Assembly (NCBI RefSeq): GCF_024347195.1
Contig: NZ_AP025281.1
Span: 806,001-870,000, forward strand
DNA: 64,000 nt
Direction of reading: 5' to 3'
Source: Aliamphritea hakodatensis
GTDB lineage: Bacteria > Pseudomonadota > Gammaproteobacteria > Pseudomonadales > Balneatricaceae
A model generated the notes under the pieces. That model was not told the origin of the DNA and searched no databases. It saw only the letters and a program-made list of their open reading frames with translations. Shown in pieces: positions 63,868 to 64,000 of this stretch. Position 1 is the stretch's first letter. The number at the start of each line of letters is the position of its first letter. The position numbers were made by a program, and so were the translations under genes.

Positions 63868-64000
63868 TGCATCGCTTTAGAATACTCTGTTTAATTACAC
63901 AGAGTTTCCCCTGCCTGAGTAAGCTCTGGCGTCTTTCGTGATCTATCTAACTTGTTGATATTAATGATTAATGCCGGTTTTTGATAACCGTTTTATAGCA

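Noticed and set aside
63955..63968. Possible FNR box TTGAT-ATTA-ATGAT near the window end
   Set aside because: The second half-site matches only three of five positions and no gene start is visible to place it.
1..64000. Mobile elements, CRISPR arrays, tRNA or rRNA genes
   Set aside because: I looked for repeats, transposase motifs and tRNA-like cloverleaf ends and saw none; the window is core genome plus a respiratory cluster.

Overview
The window is chromosomal DNA of about 50% G+C from a gammaproteobacterium. Gene order, protein sequences and the denitrification genes together point to a marine, Oceanospirillaceae-type organism related to pseudomonads. That placement is inferred from synteny, not from a marker search. 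I see no tRNA, rRNA, CRISPR array, insertion sequence or prophage.

Region 1 (1-21,100) is the conserved housekeeping block: glnD (5' part only) and map on the minus strand, then rpsB-tsf-pyrH-frr-uppS-cdsA-rseP-bamA-skp-lpxD-fabZ-lpxA-lpxB-rnhB-dnaE-accA-tilS. It covers translation, undecaprenyl and phospholipid precursors, outer-membrane assembly and lipid A. Region 2 (21,200-30,000) is pyrG-eno-ftsB-truD-surE-pcm-DUF368-nlpD-rpoS. The MEP isoprenoid genes that normally sit in these two blocks (dxr beside uppS/cdsA/rseP, ispD-ispF between ftsB and truD) are absent from both.

Region 3 (30,000-45,400) is a Pseudomonas-like carbon-control neighbourhood, mostly on the minus strand: thiolase, panC-panB-folK-pcnB, a 623-bp gap, cbrB-cbrA, a 58-residue membrane protein overlapping cbrA (CbrX-like), gluQRS and dksA. 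On the plus strand follow an aminotransferase, sfsA and a split YeeE/YedE transporter, with a Rieske protein opposite. The 623-bp gap carries nine GTTAC/GTAAC pentamers, a near-consensus sigma-54 promoter and about 400 nt of downstream sequence with several AAnAAnAA motifs. This is the architecture of the CrcZ small RNA, which relieves carbon catabolite repression by titrating Hfq/Crc. It is the most interesting non-coding signal here.

Region 4 (45,500-64,000) is mrcB (PBP1b) followed by denitrification genes: norC-norB, an unusual polyferredoxin gene, norE-norF-norQ-norD, then cysG-nirE-nirC-nirF-nirDL-nirG-nirH-nirJ-nirN. The nor set makes and matures cytochrome c nitric oxide reductase. 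The nir set spans the whole route from uroporphyrinogen III through siroheme to heme d1. Three FNR/DNR-type boxes precede norC, cysG and nirE. The nitrite reductase structural gene nirS is not in the window.
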